The translations under genes and the position numbers were made by a program. Positions 17,090-25,068 of a stretch of 64,000 bases of DNA are shown here, in pieces; position 1 is the stretch's first letter, and each line of letters starts with the position of its first letter. The notes below the pieces were generated by a model, which saw nothing but the letters and a program-made list of their open reading frames with translations, had not been told where the DNA came from and made no database searches. This DNA comes from Gammaproteobacteria bacterium. GTDB taxonomy: Bacteria > Pseudomonadota > Gammaproteobacteria > Pseudomonadales > Pseudohongiellaceae. The stretch covers positions 157,289 to 221,288 of the forward strand of contig PASF01000005.1 in NCBI GenBank assembly GCA_002711845.1, read 5' to 3'.

Positions 17090-17105
17090 TGTTAAATTGT
17101 TAACA
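17090..17105. promoter_or_regulatory. Inverted repeat TGTTAA-4-TTAACA upstream of the ABC operon
   Basis: A perfect 6-bp inverted repeat with a 4-base centre, 85 bases upstream of the adaptor start, in an AT-rich patch of the 302-base gap 17006-17307. It could be an operator of a dimeric regulator of the MacAB-like operon. Apart from this I see nothing else in the gap. Confidence 0.35.
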
Positions 17106-17307
17106 CAAAGATCCTTACCCGCCAGCTTACCTGCTTTGGCAACCTGCTCTGCCTGCCAGTTCAGCGATGCGGCAATGATTACCCAGCAAATACCAGGCCA
17201 GATTATTTTAGCAATGGATATCAGAGACTTGGGAAGTACAGGGTGTGGCTAAAAACGACAACATTAGCCGAAATGGATATATAATGGTGGTTCCGGAAAC
17301 GCTCCCG

Positions 17308-17571
17308 TCACCGCAGGAACTTCTGCACATACCAGCAACTGGCCTGAATCTCCAGCTCGTGTGCCCTGGCCCAGGTCAGGCCACGACGCACCAGCGCTTC
17401 AGCAATGCCCTGACCGCGCAGTTCGCCCGGCACATAGGTGCGGGTGAAGTCGACGCCGGGTCGATCTGAATCAGGGTTCAGCAAACGGTACTGGAGTATG
17501 GATTCTTTACCCTCGGTGTCGACGGTGAAACAATGACGCTGCGGATGATGCTCTATTGCAATAGCCGTCAC
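17308..17571 (-). CDS. GNAT-fold N-acetyltransferase, COG2388/YjdJ-like
   Basis: 87 residues when started at the GTG at 17571, which has AGGAGG five bases upstream; the longer frame from 17610 has no such site. The small single-domain form has the acetyl-CoA pyrophosphate-binding motif GELRGQGIAEALV followed by a terminal ASCWYVQKFL strand, typical of the short COG2388 proteins. It probably transfers an acetyl group from acetyl-CoA to an unidentified amine. It is the last gene of a tightly packed minus-strand run after the methyltransferase and the sulfatase-fold gene. Confidence 0.8.
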   Translation of the reverse strand: MTAIAIEHHPQRHCFTVDTEGKESILQYRLLNPDSDRPGVDFTRTYVPGELRGQGIAEALVRRGLTWARAHELEIQASCWYVQKFLR

Positions 17572-17622
17572 GGTGCCCTCCTGTGCTAAACGGTCATCTG
17601 AACGGGGCATCAGGGTCGCGAT

Positions 17623-18378
17623 TCAGGCGGGCGCTGTCAACCGGGCATACACATCGCCACTGCCCTCACGCAGCTGGCCAAGATGCTTGCGCATATCATC
17701 CGCAGAGAGCCAGGTCGCAAACTGCAACCGGTGGGTTTCGCCCGGCGCCAGGTTGTAGTCATACTGGCCCAGCTCCTCCAGCCGTTTGATGCAGTCCAGG
17801 GCCATATCAATCGCGGCCGGGATGTATTCAAATGACAGGGCCGCCAGGGGGCGCGACAATCCCTGCAGCACCGCCAGCTCAAAGCCTTCGACATCGATTT
17901 TGCAGAATGCCGGCTCGCCCCAGGTCGCAATCAACGCATCCAGCGTCGTCACGGGCACGGTGACCTGCCGGTCCCACTCTACCTTCTGGAAGGATGCATC
18001 CTTTTGCACACGTGTTATCCAGTCCTGTGACAGGGTGGTGACCGTGGGCGTGCGGGTGCTGATGTGCAGGGTAGCCTCGCCCGGCGCGGCACCGATGGCC
18101 TCCTCAACCAGATTGACCGCTGGATCGGCGCCGTAACGGCGGCGCAGGGTCTCCATCAACAGCGGCTGCGGCTCCACTGCCACCACCCGCGCACCCAGGG
18201 CACGCCAGGCCATGATGCGGTTACCGACATGGGCGCCGATTTCAAAACACAGATCATCGCGCTGAATGAACTGGCCATAACAGCGTCGCATGCGCGCCTG
18301 ACGGCCGGGAATGCCGTAGTACATGAGCAATGATCGCCACAGCCCCCATCGTTCGCGCCAGCCTTGTGTTGCCGTCAC
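17623..18378 (-). CDS. FkbM-family methyltransferase
   Basis: 251 residues from the GTG at 18378, whose GTGA overlaps the stop of the upstream gene and which has AGGAGG seven bases before it. The SAM-binding motif is IGAHVGNRIMAWRALGARVVAVEP (positions about 50-73), and FCKIDVEGFELAVLQGL (about 165-181) is the FkbM hallmark. Such enzymes O-methylate sugars, lipids or peptides. Translational coupling to the membrane sulfatase-fold enzyme suggests a common pathway on an envelope glycan or lipid. Confidence 0.88.
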   Translation of the reverse strand: MTATQGWRERWGLWRSLLMYYGIPGRQARMRRCYGQFIQRDDLCFEIGAHVGNRIMAWRALGARVVAVEPQPLLMETLRRRYGADPAVNLVEEAIGAAPGEATLHISTRTPTVTTLSQDWITRVQKDASFQKVEWDRQVTVPVTTLDALIATWGEPAFCKIDVEGFELAVLQGLSRPLAALSFEYIPAAIDMALDCIKRLEELGQYDYNLAPGETHRLQFATWLSADDMRKHLGQLREGSGDVYARLTAPA

Positions 18379-20000
18379 TGCAATCCCTCCTGCTGCCTGT
18401 ACGAAAACGCCTCGATGAAATGATCGCGCAACCGGTCCATGCGCCACACCGGCGCGTCAACGTCGGGCAACAACCCCGGTTGCCACTGCCAGTCGGCGAT
18501 GGCGTCAATCACGGCCGGGTCATGGGCAATCAGGTGCACAGGCACCTGTTTGTCGTCGCTGTCTCCGGTAATGAACGGTGCCGCCGGGTGATCACCCAGC
18601 ACCATGATCACCAGGTCTTCATCGCCATATGTCTGCACATAGGACACCAGCGTCTGCAGCATGTATTCAATCGATTGCCGGTAGTGGTCACGGATACTGT
18701 CGACATCAGCCCAGACCTCTTCGGGGCTGAGCCCGGATTGCGCCTGGACGTCAAAGGCCTGTCCGTCGCCGACCTGCTCCCAGGGTAACAATTGCGCCAC
18801 CGGCGTCCAGGGCGCATGCGAGGAAATCAACGCCAGCTCTGCCATCACCGGGCGCCGGATGCCCTGGCTGCGTTCGCGCGCGTGCAGCGCCGACCAAACG
18901 TACTGGTCCGGCATGGTGACCCAGTTGAAGGGCAGGCCCTGATACCCGAAATTGTGCGCATCGTAGATTTTGTCATAGCCGTAATACCCCCCTTCCGGCC
19001 ACGCCAGGCTGATCGCAGGCATCGCGGCCACAGTGCGCCACCCGGCATCGCGGAACAAACGGTTGAGCGTTGCACGCTGACTGATGACCAGACTCTTGTA
19101 GCGGGTTTCGCTGTCAATCCAGGCGCCGGAAAGCGCCGAAGCATGGGCCAGCCAGCTCAGTCCGCCGACTGTCGGCGAGGTCAGGAACGCACTGCGCATA
19201 TGCACGCCGTCGGCCGCCAGGTCTGCTTGCGCCTGCGTCAACGTGGCCCGTACAGAGTCGGCAAACGGCTCGCGCTCCAGCAAGGCGCGGCCATAGGACT
19301 CGGCAAATACAATATACACATCCTTGCCCTGCAGGCGACCAAACAGCCCCTCGCCGGAGCGCGTTGCCCAGACATCCTCGTTCACCACCTCGGCAAACGC
19401 GCGGATATCACGAACGCTGGCGACCGTGTCCTGGCCATGCAGGACCAGCTGGTCCCAGGTAAACGTGCCGGTACGCGGCCAGCCCGAGCTGTTCAGGAAT
19501 ATGCCCGTCAGCAGCATTGCCGTCAGCACCGCGGCCGAGCTGCGCGGCGCCGCCCGCAACGCTCGCTGAATACGTCGCAGCATCAGGTAGGCCAGCCCGC
19601 TCAGCAACATGGCAGCCAGCGCCAGCAAAACGCCCACACCGACCGCCGCCAGATCACCCAGGACGCCGGTCAGCAGTCGACTGCCGTCGGCCAGCAAGTG
19701 GCTGTCAAACACCAGATTGAACGGACGGGCAAAGATCTCATGGGTGACCAGATCCGAGCCACGCAGCAGGACGGCGAGCCCCAGCAGCAGGGTCAGCACC
19801 CAGCGGCACACATCACCGGTGCGCCCGGGCACCAGCAACAGCAGACCGATGACCATGAACTCCAGCGGCAGAAAAATAAACGCCGGCGCATTGATCCAGG
19901 CCAGCCGGTTAGGCAGCGTCAGGGCGACAAACAGGCCAATGAAAGCAATGACCGTGAGAAGGTGTCGGGCAGCAGGGCGATAGCGCAAAGTGAGAACCAT
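18375..20000 (-). CDS. Membrane-anchored alkaline-phosphatase/sulfatase-fold transferase
   Basis: 541 residues. Four or five N-terminal membrane helices (about 15-155) are followed by a periplasmic domain of the LtaS/phosphoethanolamine-transferase type (about 220-510). The catalytic nucleophile region is SPTVGGLSWLAHASALSG (Thr or Ser at about 285), with KDVYIVFAESYGR supplying the first metal ligand (Glu) and LVIMVLGDHPAAP the later Asp-His pair. The family moves phosphoglycerol or phosphoethanolamine groups from lipids onto envelope acceptors. It overlaps the FkbM gene by four bases. Substrate is inferred from family only. Confidence 0.8.
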   Translation of the reverse strand: MVLTLRYRPAARHLLTVIAFIGLFVALTLPNRLAWINAPAFIFLPLEFMVIGLLLLVPGRTGDVCRWVLTLLLGLAVLLRGSDLVTHEIFARPFNLVFDSHLLADGSRLLTGVLGDLAAVGVGVLLALAAMLLSGLAYLMLRRIQRALRAAPRSSAAVLTAMLLTGIFLNSSGWPRTGTFTWDQLVLHGQDTVASVRDIRAFAEVVNEDVWATRSGEGLFGRLQGKDVYIVFAESYGRALLEREPFADSVRATLTQAQADLAADGVHMRSAFLTSPTVGGLSWLAHASALSGAWIDSETRYKSLVISQRATLNRLFRDAGWRTVAAMPAISLAWPEGGYYGYDKIYDAHNFGYQGLPFNWVTMPDQYVWSALHARERSQGIRRPVMAELALISSHAPWTPVAQLLPWEQVGDGQAFDVQAQSGLSPEEVWADVDSIRDHYRQSIEYMLQTLVSYVQTYGDEDLVIMVLGDHPAAPFITGDSDDKQVPVHLIAHDPAVIDAIADWQWQPGLLPDVDAPVWRMDRLRDHFIEAFSYRQQEGLQ

Positions 20001-20009
20001 GGTTGTTGA

Positions 20010-20040
20010 GTAACCGGGCTTTTTCAGGGAGCCCGGTTAC
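20010..20040. terminator. 11-bp stem-loop between minus-strand genes
   Basis: GTAACCGGGCT (20010-20020) pairs perfectly with AGCCCGGTTAC (20030-20040) around a 9-base loop. It lies after the stop of the gene at 20106-20546 and just ahead of the start at 20000 on the minus strand, so it is most likely a terminator for the former or a leader hairpin of the latter. No T-run follows. Confidence 0.5.
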
Positions 20041-20105
20041 AGAATACGCAGTGTAACCCATGCTGGACCATGACGGGGGTGTCAGTCGCTATCGCGGTAA
20101 CAGGC

Positions 20106-20546
20106 CTAGACTGGCAGGACCTCGGGCAGATACTTGCGAATATCCTCGACGGATCCCTGTGCCAGACTCTTGTTGACCTCCTGCATCACAACCTTCTGCA
20201 GCTCGGGCGGCATCTCCTCACGAAGCTGGCCAAGGAACTGGGGGGCCGCCATGATCACAATGCGCTCATACTCCTGCCGGCTGCGGCTCTGATCCAGCAT
20301 GGCGATCAATTCCTTGGCAAAGGTCTCCGCCTCATGCTGCTTGGCGCTGGTCGGCTGCTGCTGCGCATGGCGGCCTTCCCCCGCACTGTCAAATGCTCTG
20401 CCGCGCCGGTCAGTGACCAGGTCCTGCTCGTGCAGACGGCTTTCGGGGTGAACAAGGGTTTTGATCTCACTCAGCACGTCGCGGGATTGCCAGTCAAACA
20501 GTCTTGCCCGGCTCTTGTCCGCAACCAGTACCCATGTTGTTTTCAT
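20106..20546 (-). CDS. Host-attachment-type protein (bacterial eRF1-like family)
   Basis: 146 residues beginning TTWVLVADKSRARLF, the conserved start of proteins called 'required for attachment to host cells' and now grouped with bacterial eRF1-like (baeRF) proteins. The middle is polar and low in structure (HAQQQPTSAKQHEAE), and the second half has IVIMAAPQFLGQLR and ending KYLPEVLP, both typical. GGAGAG lies eight bases before the ATG. The family is thought to touch ribosomes or RNA, but its function in most bacteria is unproven. It appears monocistronic. Confidence 0.85.
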   Translation of the reverse strand: MKTTWVLVADKSRARLFDWQSRDVLSEIKTLVHPESRLHEQDLVTDRRGRAFDSAGEGRHAQQQPTSAKQHEAETFAKELIAMLDQSRSRQEYERIVIMAAPQFLGQLREEMPPELQKVVMQEVNKSLAQGSVEDIRKYLPEVLPV

Positions 20547-20623
20547 AGAATCTCTCCACTAACTTGCGATGGAATTTCCATGGTAACGAACCTCGAGTAC
20601 AAATCAAACACATGGCGCGGCGA

Positions 20624-21349
20624 TCACGATTGTTGCTGTTGCAGCCGGTATTTATCGGTCAACGCCCCCTCCAGCAGAACCTTGATCAGGGTATCGGCAT
20701 ACTCGTCAATCTGCGCCGCATCGTCGCTGTTGGCGTCAGCCAGGGCATTGCGTAGCGCGGCGTTGGCAAAGGGAGCCATGGCCGCATGGGTAGCAATCAG
20801 GAACACAAAGTCCGGGTTCATGTCGCGCATCAGGCCCTGATCGACCGCCTTGCGGAACGGCACCAGTGACAGCGCCTGCAGCGGCTTCACATAGGTCTCG
20901 ATGACATAGTCAAAATGCTCGCCACCATCGAGCCCGGCCTGCATCAGGAACCCTGCCATGTAGGGCAGTCGCGCCGACATGCGCACATAAGCACGCACCT
21001 GCACCGTCAACTGCCGCACCGGATCATCAGTGCCGACCTGCTCAGCCGCCTGTAATAGCGGCCTGGCCATCTCACCGAAAAGATAGTCAGCGGCCGAGTG
21101 GAACAGCTCCTCCTTGCCCTGAAAATAATGTCGGATCAGCCCATGCGCCACGCCCGCCTGCTGGGCAATTCTGCGCAGCGAGGTGCCGGCAAACCCGGTT
21201 TGCGAGAACGCCGCCAAGGCCGCACGAATGATGTTCTGCCGCTGCTGCTCAGGGTTGGCGTTCACTGGCCGGCCTGCTTTCGTACTGGCGCCGGCACGGC
21301 TCGTGGCATCGGTTTTTGGGGCGATTTTGGGGCTCTTTTCGTTATGCAT
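20624..21349 (-). CDS. TetR/AcrR-family transcriptional regulator
   Basis: 241 residues. After a polar, poorly conserved N-terminal tail, the DNA-binding domain occupies about 38-85: NIIRAALAAFSQTGFAGTSLRRIAQQAGVAHGLIRHYFQGKEELF. The C-terminal helical part would bind a ligand. It is divergent from the FGE-sulfatase genes, with only 37 bases between starts, so it very likely controls them and itself. An AT-rich inverted repeat in that gap is a natural operator. The ligand may be a sulfate ester or related compound, but this is inference. Confidence 0.9.
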   Translation of the reverse strand: MHNEKSPKIAPKTDATSRAGASTKAGRPVNANPEQQRQNIIRAALAAFSQTGFAGTSLRRIAQQAGVAHGLIRHYFQGKEELFHSAADYLFGEMARPLLQAAEQVGTDDPVRQLTVQVRAYVRMSARLPYMAGFLMQAGLDGGEHFDYVIETYVKPLQALSLVPFRKAVDQGLMRDMNPDFVFLIATHAAMAPFANAALRNALADANSDDAAQIDEYADTLIKVLLEGALTDKYRLQQQQS

Positions 21350-21375
21350 GCTTGCCTGGGGAGTTTGAATCTGAT

Positions 21376-21397
21376 TAATTATACTAATGGATAATTA
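21376..21397. promoter_or_regulatory. AT-rich inverted repeat, candidate TetR operator
   Basis: TAATTAT (21376-21382) and ATAATTA (21391-21397) form a perfect 7-bp inverted repeat with an 8-base spacer, in the 37-base gap between the divergent tetR-like gene and the FGE gene. TATAAT-like -10 words occur on both strands inside it. The repeat overlaps the annotated ATG of the FGE gene (21387), which may mean the true FGE start lies further in. Confidence 0.5.
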
Positions 21398-22253
21398 TTA
21401 TACACCAGGTTGTGCGTTTTTGCTGCTGATCGCCTCTGCCAGTGCCGCAGTGCCTGCCGACATGGTGCTGATTCCGGCGGGCATCAGCCCGATCGGCGCC
21501 AGCGCGGGCGCGACCGACGAGCAGCCGGTGTTTCGGGCCGAGGTTGACGCCTTTTACCTGGATCGCAGCCCGGTGACGGTCAGCGCGTTTGCAGATTTTG
21601 TCGCCCGCCATGCCTACACCACACAGGCTGAGACTGCGGGCAGCGCTGCCGTCATGGAATTCGGCACCGGCCACTGGTACCTGCTGCCCGGTGCCAGCTG
21701 GCAACACCCTGTTGGCGGGCAGAGCCCGGCGGCGGCCGATCACCCGGTAACACAGGTATCCTGGCATGATGCCGTGGCCTATTGCGACGCCCAGGACAAA
21801 CGTCTGCCCAGCGAAGTGGAATGGGAGCATGCGGCGCGTGCAGGCCATGACGGCGAGGTTGCCTATGCCTTTGGCGACACACTGCTGCACGAAGGCGACT
21901 ATCTGGCCAATGTCTGGACTGGCACCTTCCCGGTGCTCAATACCGGCGACGACGGTTTCAAGGCAACCTCGCCCGTTGGCCAGTTCGGGCTGACCCCGGC
22001 GGGACTGACCGACATGGCCGGCAATGTCTGGGAATGGACAGCTGACTGGCATGCCAGTTACCGCGGCCGCCTGGGCGCCGGCGACGCGCCGGCCAGCGGC
22101 ACCCACAAGGTCCAGCGCGGCGGTTCGTTTTTGTGTGAAACCTCAGTCTGCCATGGCTTCCGGGTGTCTGCCCGCAGCCCGGCCACCCCCGACAGCGCGT
22201 CCATGCATGTCGGTTTTCGCTGCGCGCGATCGGTAAAGGAGACCCGCCTGTGA
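21387..22253 (+). CDS. Formylglycine-generating enzyme-like protein
   Basis: 288 residues from the first ATG. The FGE-sulfatase domain spans about 25-285, with MVLIPAG near its start, PVTQVSWHDAVAYC, RLPSEVEWEHAARAG, DMAGNVWEWTADW and a terminal GFRC. The two active-site Cys residues of aerobic FGE are present as C250-x4-C255 (SFLCETSVCHGF), so it should oxidise the Cys of a sulfatase to formylglycine using oxygen and copper. The N-terminus is hydrophobic (AFLLLIASASAA) but has no positive charge and no ribosome binding site, so the start is doubtful. It overlaps the sulfatase gene by four bases, its obvious client. Confidence 0.87.
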   Translation: MDNYYTPGCAFLLLIASASAAVPADMVLIPAGISPIGASAGATDEQPVFRAEVDAFYLDRSPVTVSAFADFVARHAYTTQAETAGSAAVMEFGTGHWYLLPGASWQHPVGGQSPAAADHPVTQVSWHDAVAYCDAQDKRLPSEVEWEHAARAGHDGEVAYAFGDTLLHEGDYLANVWTGTFPVLNTGDDGFKATSPVGQFGLTPAGLTDMAGNVWEWTADWHASYRGRLGAGDAPASGTHKVQRGGSFLCETSVCHGFRVSARSPATPDSASMHVGFRCARSVKETRL

Positions 22254-23914
22254 GCATACGTCGCAAGGCCGGCATCGCCGTTGCCATGGTACTGGCCATC
22301 CCGCTGACAGGCTGGCTGACCATGGATCGCTGGATCATCTACCTGCCCGGGCTGATGATTGACCTGACCTCACCCACCGGCCCCCATCAGCCGGTCAACT
22401 GGCAGGCCGGGCCGGACGGACCACGACGCAGCGATCAACCCAATATTGTGCTGATTGTTGCTGATGACCTGGGCTGGAATGACATCAGCTTCTACGGAGG
22501 CGGCGTCGCCGGTGGCAGTGTGCCCACCCCGTCCATCGACAGCATTGCCCGCGCCGGACTGGCACTGAATCAGGCCATGTCTGCCAGCGCCATCTGTGCT
22601 CCGTCCCGCGCCGCATTAATGACCGGGCGTTACCCGACCCGCTTTGGTTTTGAATTTACGCCACTGCCCAACGGCATGGCCGATATCAACCTGAGACTGG
22701 ACCGCAGCATCGAAGCCGATTATCGGCGCCCCCTGATCAGCCACCTGGGACAGCCCGGCATTTATCAGGCCGATTTCGCCGACATGGGCATGCCCGGCAG
22801 CGAAGTCACCATTGCCGAGATGTTGAAGGCGCAGGACTATAAAACCGTGCACATCGGCAAATGGCACCTGGGCAGCAACAATGGCTCACAGGCCACCGCG
22901 CAGGGGTTTGACGAGAGCCTGAACCTGGCCGGGCTGCTTTACCTGCCCGAGGATCATCCCGATGCGGTCAATGCGCGGCAGGACTTTGATCCCATCGACA
23001 GGTTTTTCTGGTCGGTCGGGCGCTATTCGATGGACTTCAACGGCGGCGACCGGTTTGCCGCCGACGGCTACCTGACCGACTATCTCACCCGCGAAGCGGT
23101 CAAGGTCATCGAGACCAACAGGCATCAACCCTTCTTCCTGTATCTGGCACACTGGGCACCGCACTCGCCCCTGCAGGCACTCAGGTCAGACTACGACGCG
23201 CTGGCGCATATAGAAGATCACACCCTGCGCACCTACGCCGCCATGATCAGGGCGCTGGATCGCGGTGTAGGCCAGGTGCTGGACGCACTGAAAGAAAACG
23301 GCCTGGAGGACAACACCATTGTCATCTTCACCTCCGACAACGGCGGCGCCCACTATCTGGGACTGCCGGATATCAACCAGCCCTATCGCGGCTGGAAAAC
23401 CACCTTTTTTGGCGGTGGTATCCGGGTACCCCTTTTTATCCGATGGCCCGATGGCATCGCCCCGGGCAGTCAGTTCGACCCTTATACCCACCACACCGAC
23501 CTGCTACCGACACTGGCGCAACTGACCGGTGCCACTGTGCCCGCCGACCGGGTCATCGACGGTGTCAACCTGCTGCCCTATATTCAGGGTGATGCCGGTG
23601 GTGAGCCACACGACGCGCTGTTCTGGCGCAGCGGTCATTATGAAGTGGTGATCGCCGACGGCTGGAAGCTGCAGCAGGCCGAGCGACCCGACCAGGTCTG
23701 GCTGTATCACCTGCGCAACGACCCCACCGAGCAGACCAACCTGGCCGCGCAGAACCCGGCCAAGGTAGCGCAGCTGCAGGCCCGGCTGGCGCAGCACAAT
23801 AACGAGCTGCCGCCGCCGATGTGGCCCTCCGTGATCGAAATGCCGGTGACCATCGACAAACCATTGGGTGTGCCTGACCAGCCTGATGACGAATATATCT
23901 ATTGGCCCAACTGA
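22250..23914 (+). CDS. Type I sulfatase (Cys-type), membrane-anchored
   Basis: 554 residues starting at GTG 22250, which overlaps the FGE stop (GTGA) and has AAGGAG eight bases before it. An N-terminal helix (about 7-24) anchors or exports it. The metal-binding NIVLIVADDLGWND (about 65-78) and the formylglycine motif C116-A-P-S-R-A followed by LMTGR are intact, as are the later HIGKWHLG and VIFTSDNGG motifs. It hydrolyses a sulfate ester in the periplasm after Cys116 is converted by the neighbouring FGE. Likely use is scavenging of sulfated polysaccharide or aryl sulfates; which one is not visible. Confidence 0.95.
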   Translation: MSIRRKAGIAVAMVLAIPLTGWLTMDRWIIYLPGLMIDLTSPTGPHQPVNWQAGPDGPRRSDQPNIVLIVADDLGWNDISFYGGGVAGGSVPTPSIDSIARAGLALNQAMSASAICAPSRAALMTGRYPTRFGFEFTPLPNGMADINLRLDRSIEADYRRPLISHLGQPGIYQADFADMGMPGSEVTIAEMLKAQDYKTVHIGKWHLGSNNGSQATAQGFDESLNLAGLLYLPEDHPDAVNARQDFDPIDRFFWSVGRYSMDFNGGDRFAADGYLTDYLTREAVKVIETNRHQPFFLYLAHWAPHSPLQALRSDYDALAHIEDHTLRTYAAMIRALDRGVGQVLDALKENGLEDNTIVIFTSDNGGAHYLGLPDINQPYRGWKTTFFGGGIRVPLFIRWPDGIAPGSQFDPYTHHTDLLPTLAQLTGATVPADRVIDGVNLLPYIQGDAGGEPHDALFWRSGHYEVVIADGWKLQQAERPDQVWLYHLRNDPTEQTNLAAQNPAKVAQLQARLAQHNNELPPPMWPSVIEMPVTIDKPLGVPDQPDDEYIYWPN

Positions 23915-23925
23915 GAGAGATGCCC

Positions 23926-24984
23926 ATGCCTGCCTGTCGCCGATGTCTGAACAGCCTGCTGTTTGCCTGCTGTGCAATGCTGGCCGCTGCTGATGCCGTG
24001 GCCGATGAGATTGCGCCGGGCATTTACAGGACGCCCGATACGCGCTTTGCCAATCTGCCCGACTATGCCTTCCAGCCGCACTATGTGATGGTCGATGGCC
24101 TGCGCATGCACTATGTTGATGAAGGTCCACGCGATGGCCAGGTGGTGCTGTTGCTGCACGGCGAGCCCTCCTGGAGTTATCTGTACCGCCACATGATCCC
24201 GGTGCTGGCGCAGGCCGGCTATCGTGTGGTCGCCCCCGACCTGATCGGCTTTGGCCGTTCCGACAAACCTGCAGACACGGCCGCGCACACGCATAGTGGC
24301 CATGTTGCCCAGATAAGCGTCTTGCTGGGAACGCTGGATCTGCAGCACATAACCCTGTTTATCCAGGACTGGGGCGGCCTGATTGGTCTGCGCGTGCTGG
24401 CCGACATGCCCGAGCGCTTCGCCGGTGTGGTGGCCGCCAATACCGGCCTGCCCGCCGCCGATGGCATTCCGGGCATCATCGGTTACCCGATGTTCCGGTT
24501 GTCCCTGTGGTGGCAAGGGGAGGTGAGCTGGGACGAGCTGCAGGCAGAACCCGGCTTCCTGCGCTGGGCGGCCTACTCGCGCTCAGTGGACGACATGCCG
24601 GTGGGCCAGGTTGTCGCGGTTGACATCAGTGCCGGCGACCCCGCACGCGAGGCCATCATCCGTGCCTACGATGCACCTTTTCCCAGTGCCGATTACAAGG
24701 CCGGGCCGGCCATCATGCCATCCCTGGTGCCCTCGGAACTGGCGCTGAACGCCGAGGCCTGGCAGGTACTCGAACAATGGCAGAAACCCTTTCTGACCGC
24801 CTTCAGCGACGGCGACCCGATCACCGCTGGCGGTGACATCGAGTTCCAGCAGCGCATCCCCGGCGCTGCCGGACAGAATCACACGATCATTGAGGGTGCC
24901 GGGCACTTCCTGCAGGAAACCCATGGCGAACAACTCGCGCGATTGATGCTGGCATTCATGTCACAGCCGGGTTATCGACGATAA
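23926..24984 (+). CDS. Exported haloalkane dehalogenase-like alpha/beta hydrolase
   Basis: 352 residues from the ATG at 23926; a second ATG lies six bases upstream but overlaps the GAGAGA ribosome site. A signal peptide ends near AlaValAlaAsp (about residue 28), which is unusual for this mostly cytoplasmic family. The HLD-I features are clear: HGEPSWSYLYRHMIP (oxyanion and halide-stabilising Trp region), APDLIGFGRSDKP, nucleophile Asp in FIQDWGG with the adjacent Trp, the FSDGDPIT loop with the acid, and GAGHFLQE with the catalytic His. It starts 11 bases after the sulfatase and is probably co-transcribed. Substrates may be haloalkanes or other esters. Confidence 0.88.
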   Translation: MPACRRCLNSLLFACCAMLAAADAVADEIAPGIYRTPDTRFANLPDYAFQPHYVMVDGLRMHYVDEGPRDGQVVLLLHGEPSWSYLYRHMIPVLAQAGYRVVAPDLIGFGRSDKPADTAAHTHSGHVAQISVLLGTLDLQHITLFIQDWGGLIGLRVLADMPERFAGVVAANTGLPAADGIPGIIGYPMFRLSLWWQGEVSWDELQAEPGFLRWAAYSRSVDDMPVGQVVAVDISAGDPAREAIIRAYDAPFPSADYKAGPAIMPSLVPSELALNAEAWQVLEQWQKPFLTAFSDGDPITAGGDIEFQQRIPGAAGQNHTIIEGAGHFLQETHGEQLARLMLAFMSQPGYRR

Positions 24985-25068
24985 CATCGGGGCAGCAATC
25001 GCTGATCCAGTCACGCGCTGACAGCGTATCAACCATTTCGCCAACTGTTTATCCCCGGGATCCGATTT

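Noticed and set aside
18792..20009. 405-codon plus-strand frame opposite the sulfatase-fold gene
   Set aside because: Arg/Gln/His-rich low-complexity translation without family features, antisense to a gene with clear motifs.
21384..22106. 240-codon minus-strand frame opposite the FGE gene
   Set aside because: Antisense shadow; FGE motifs and paired Cys residues are on the plus strand.
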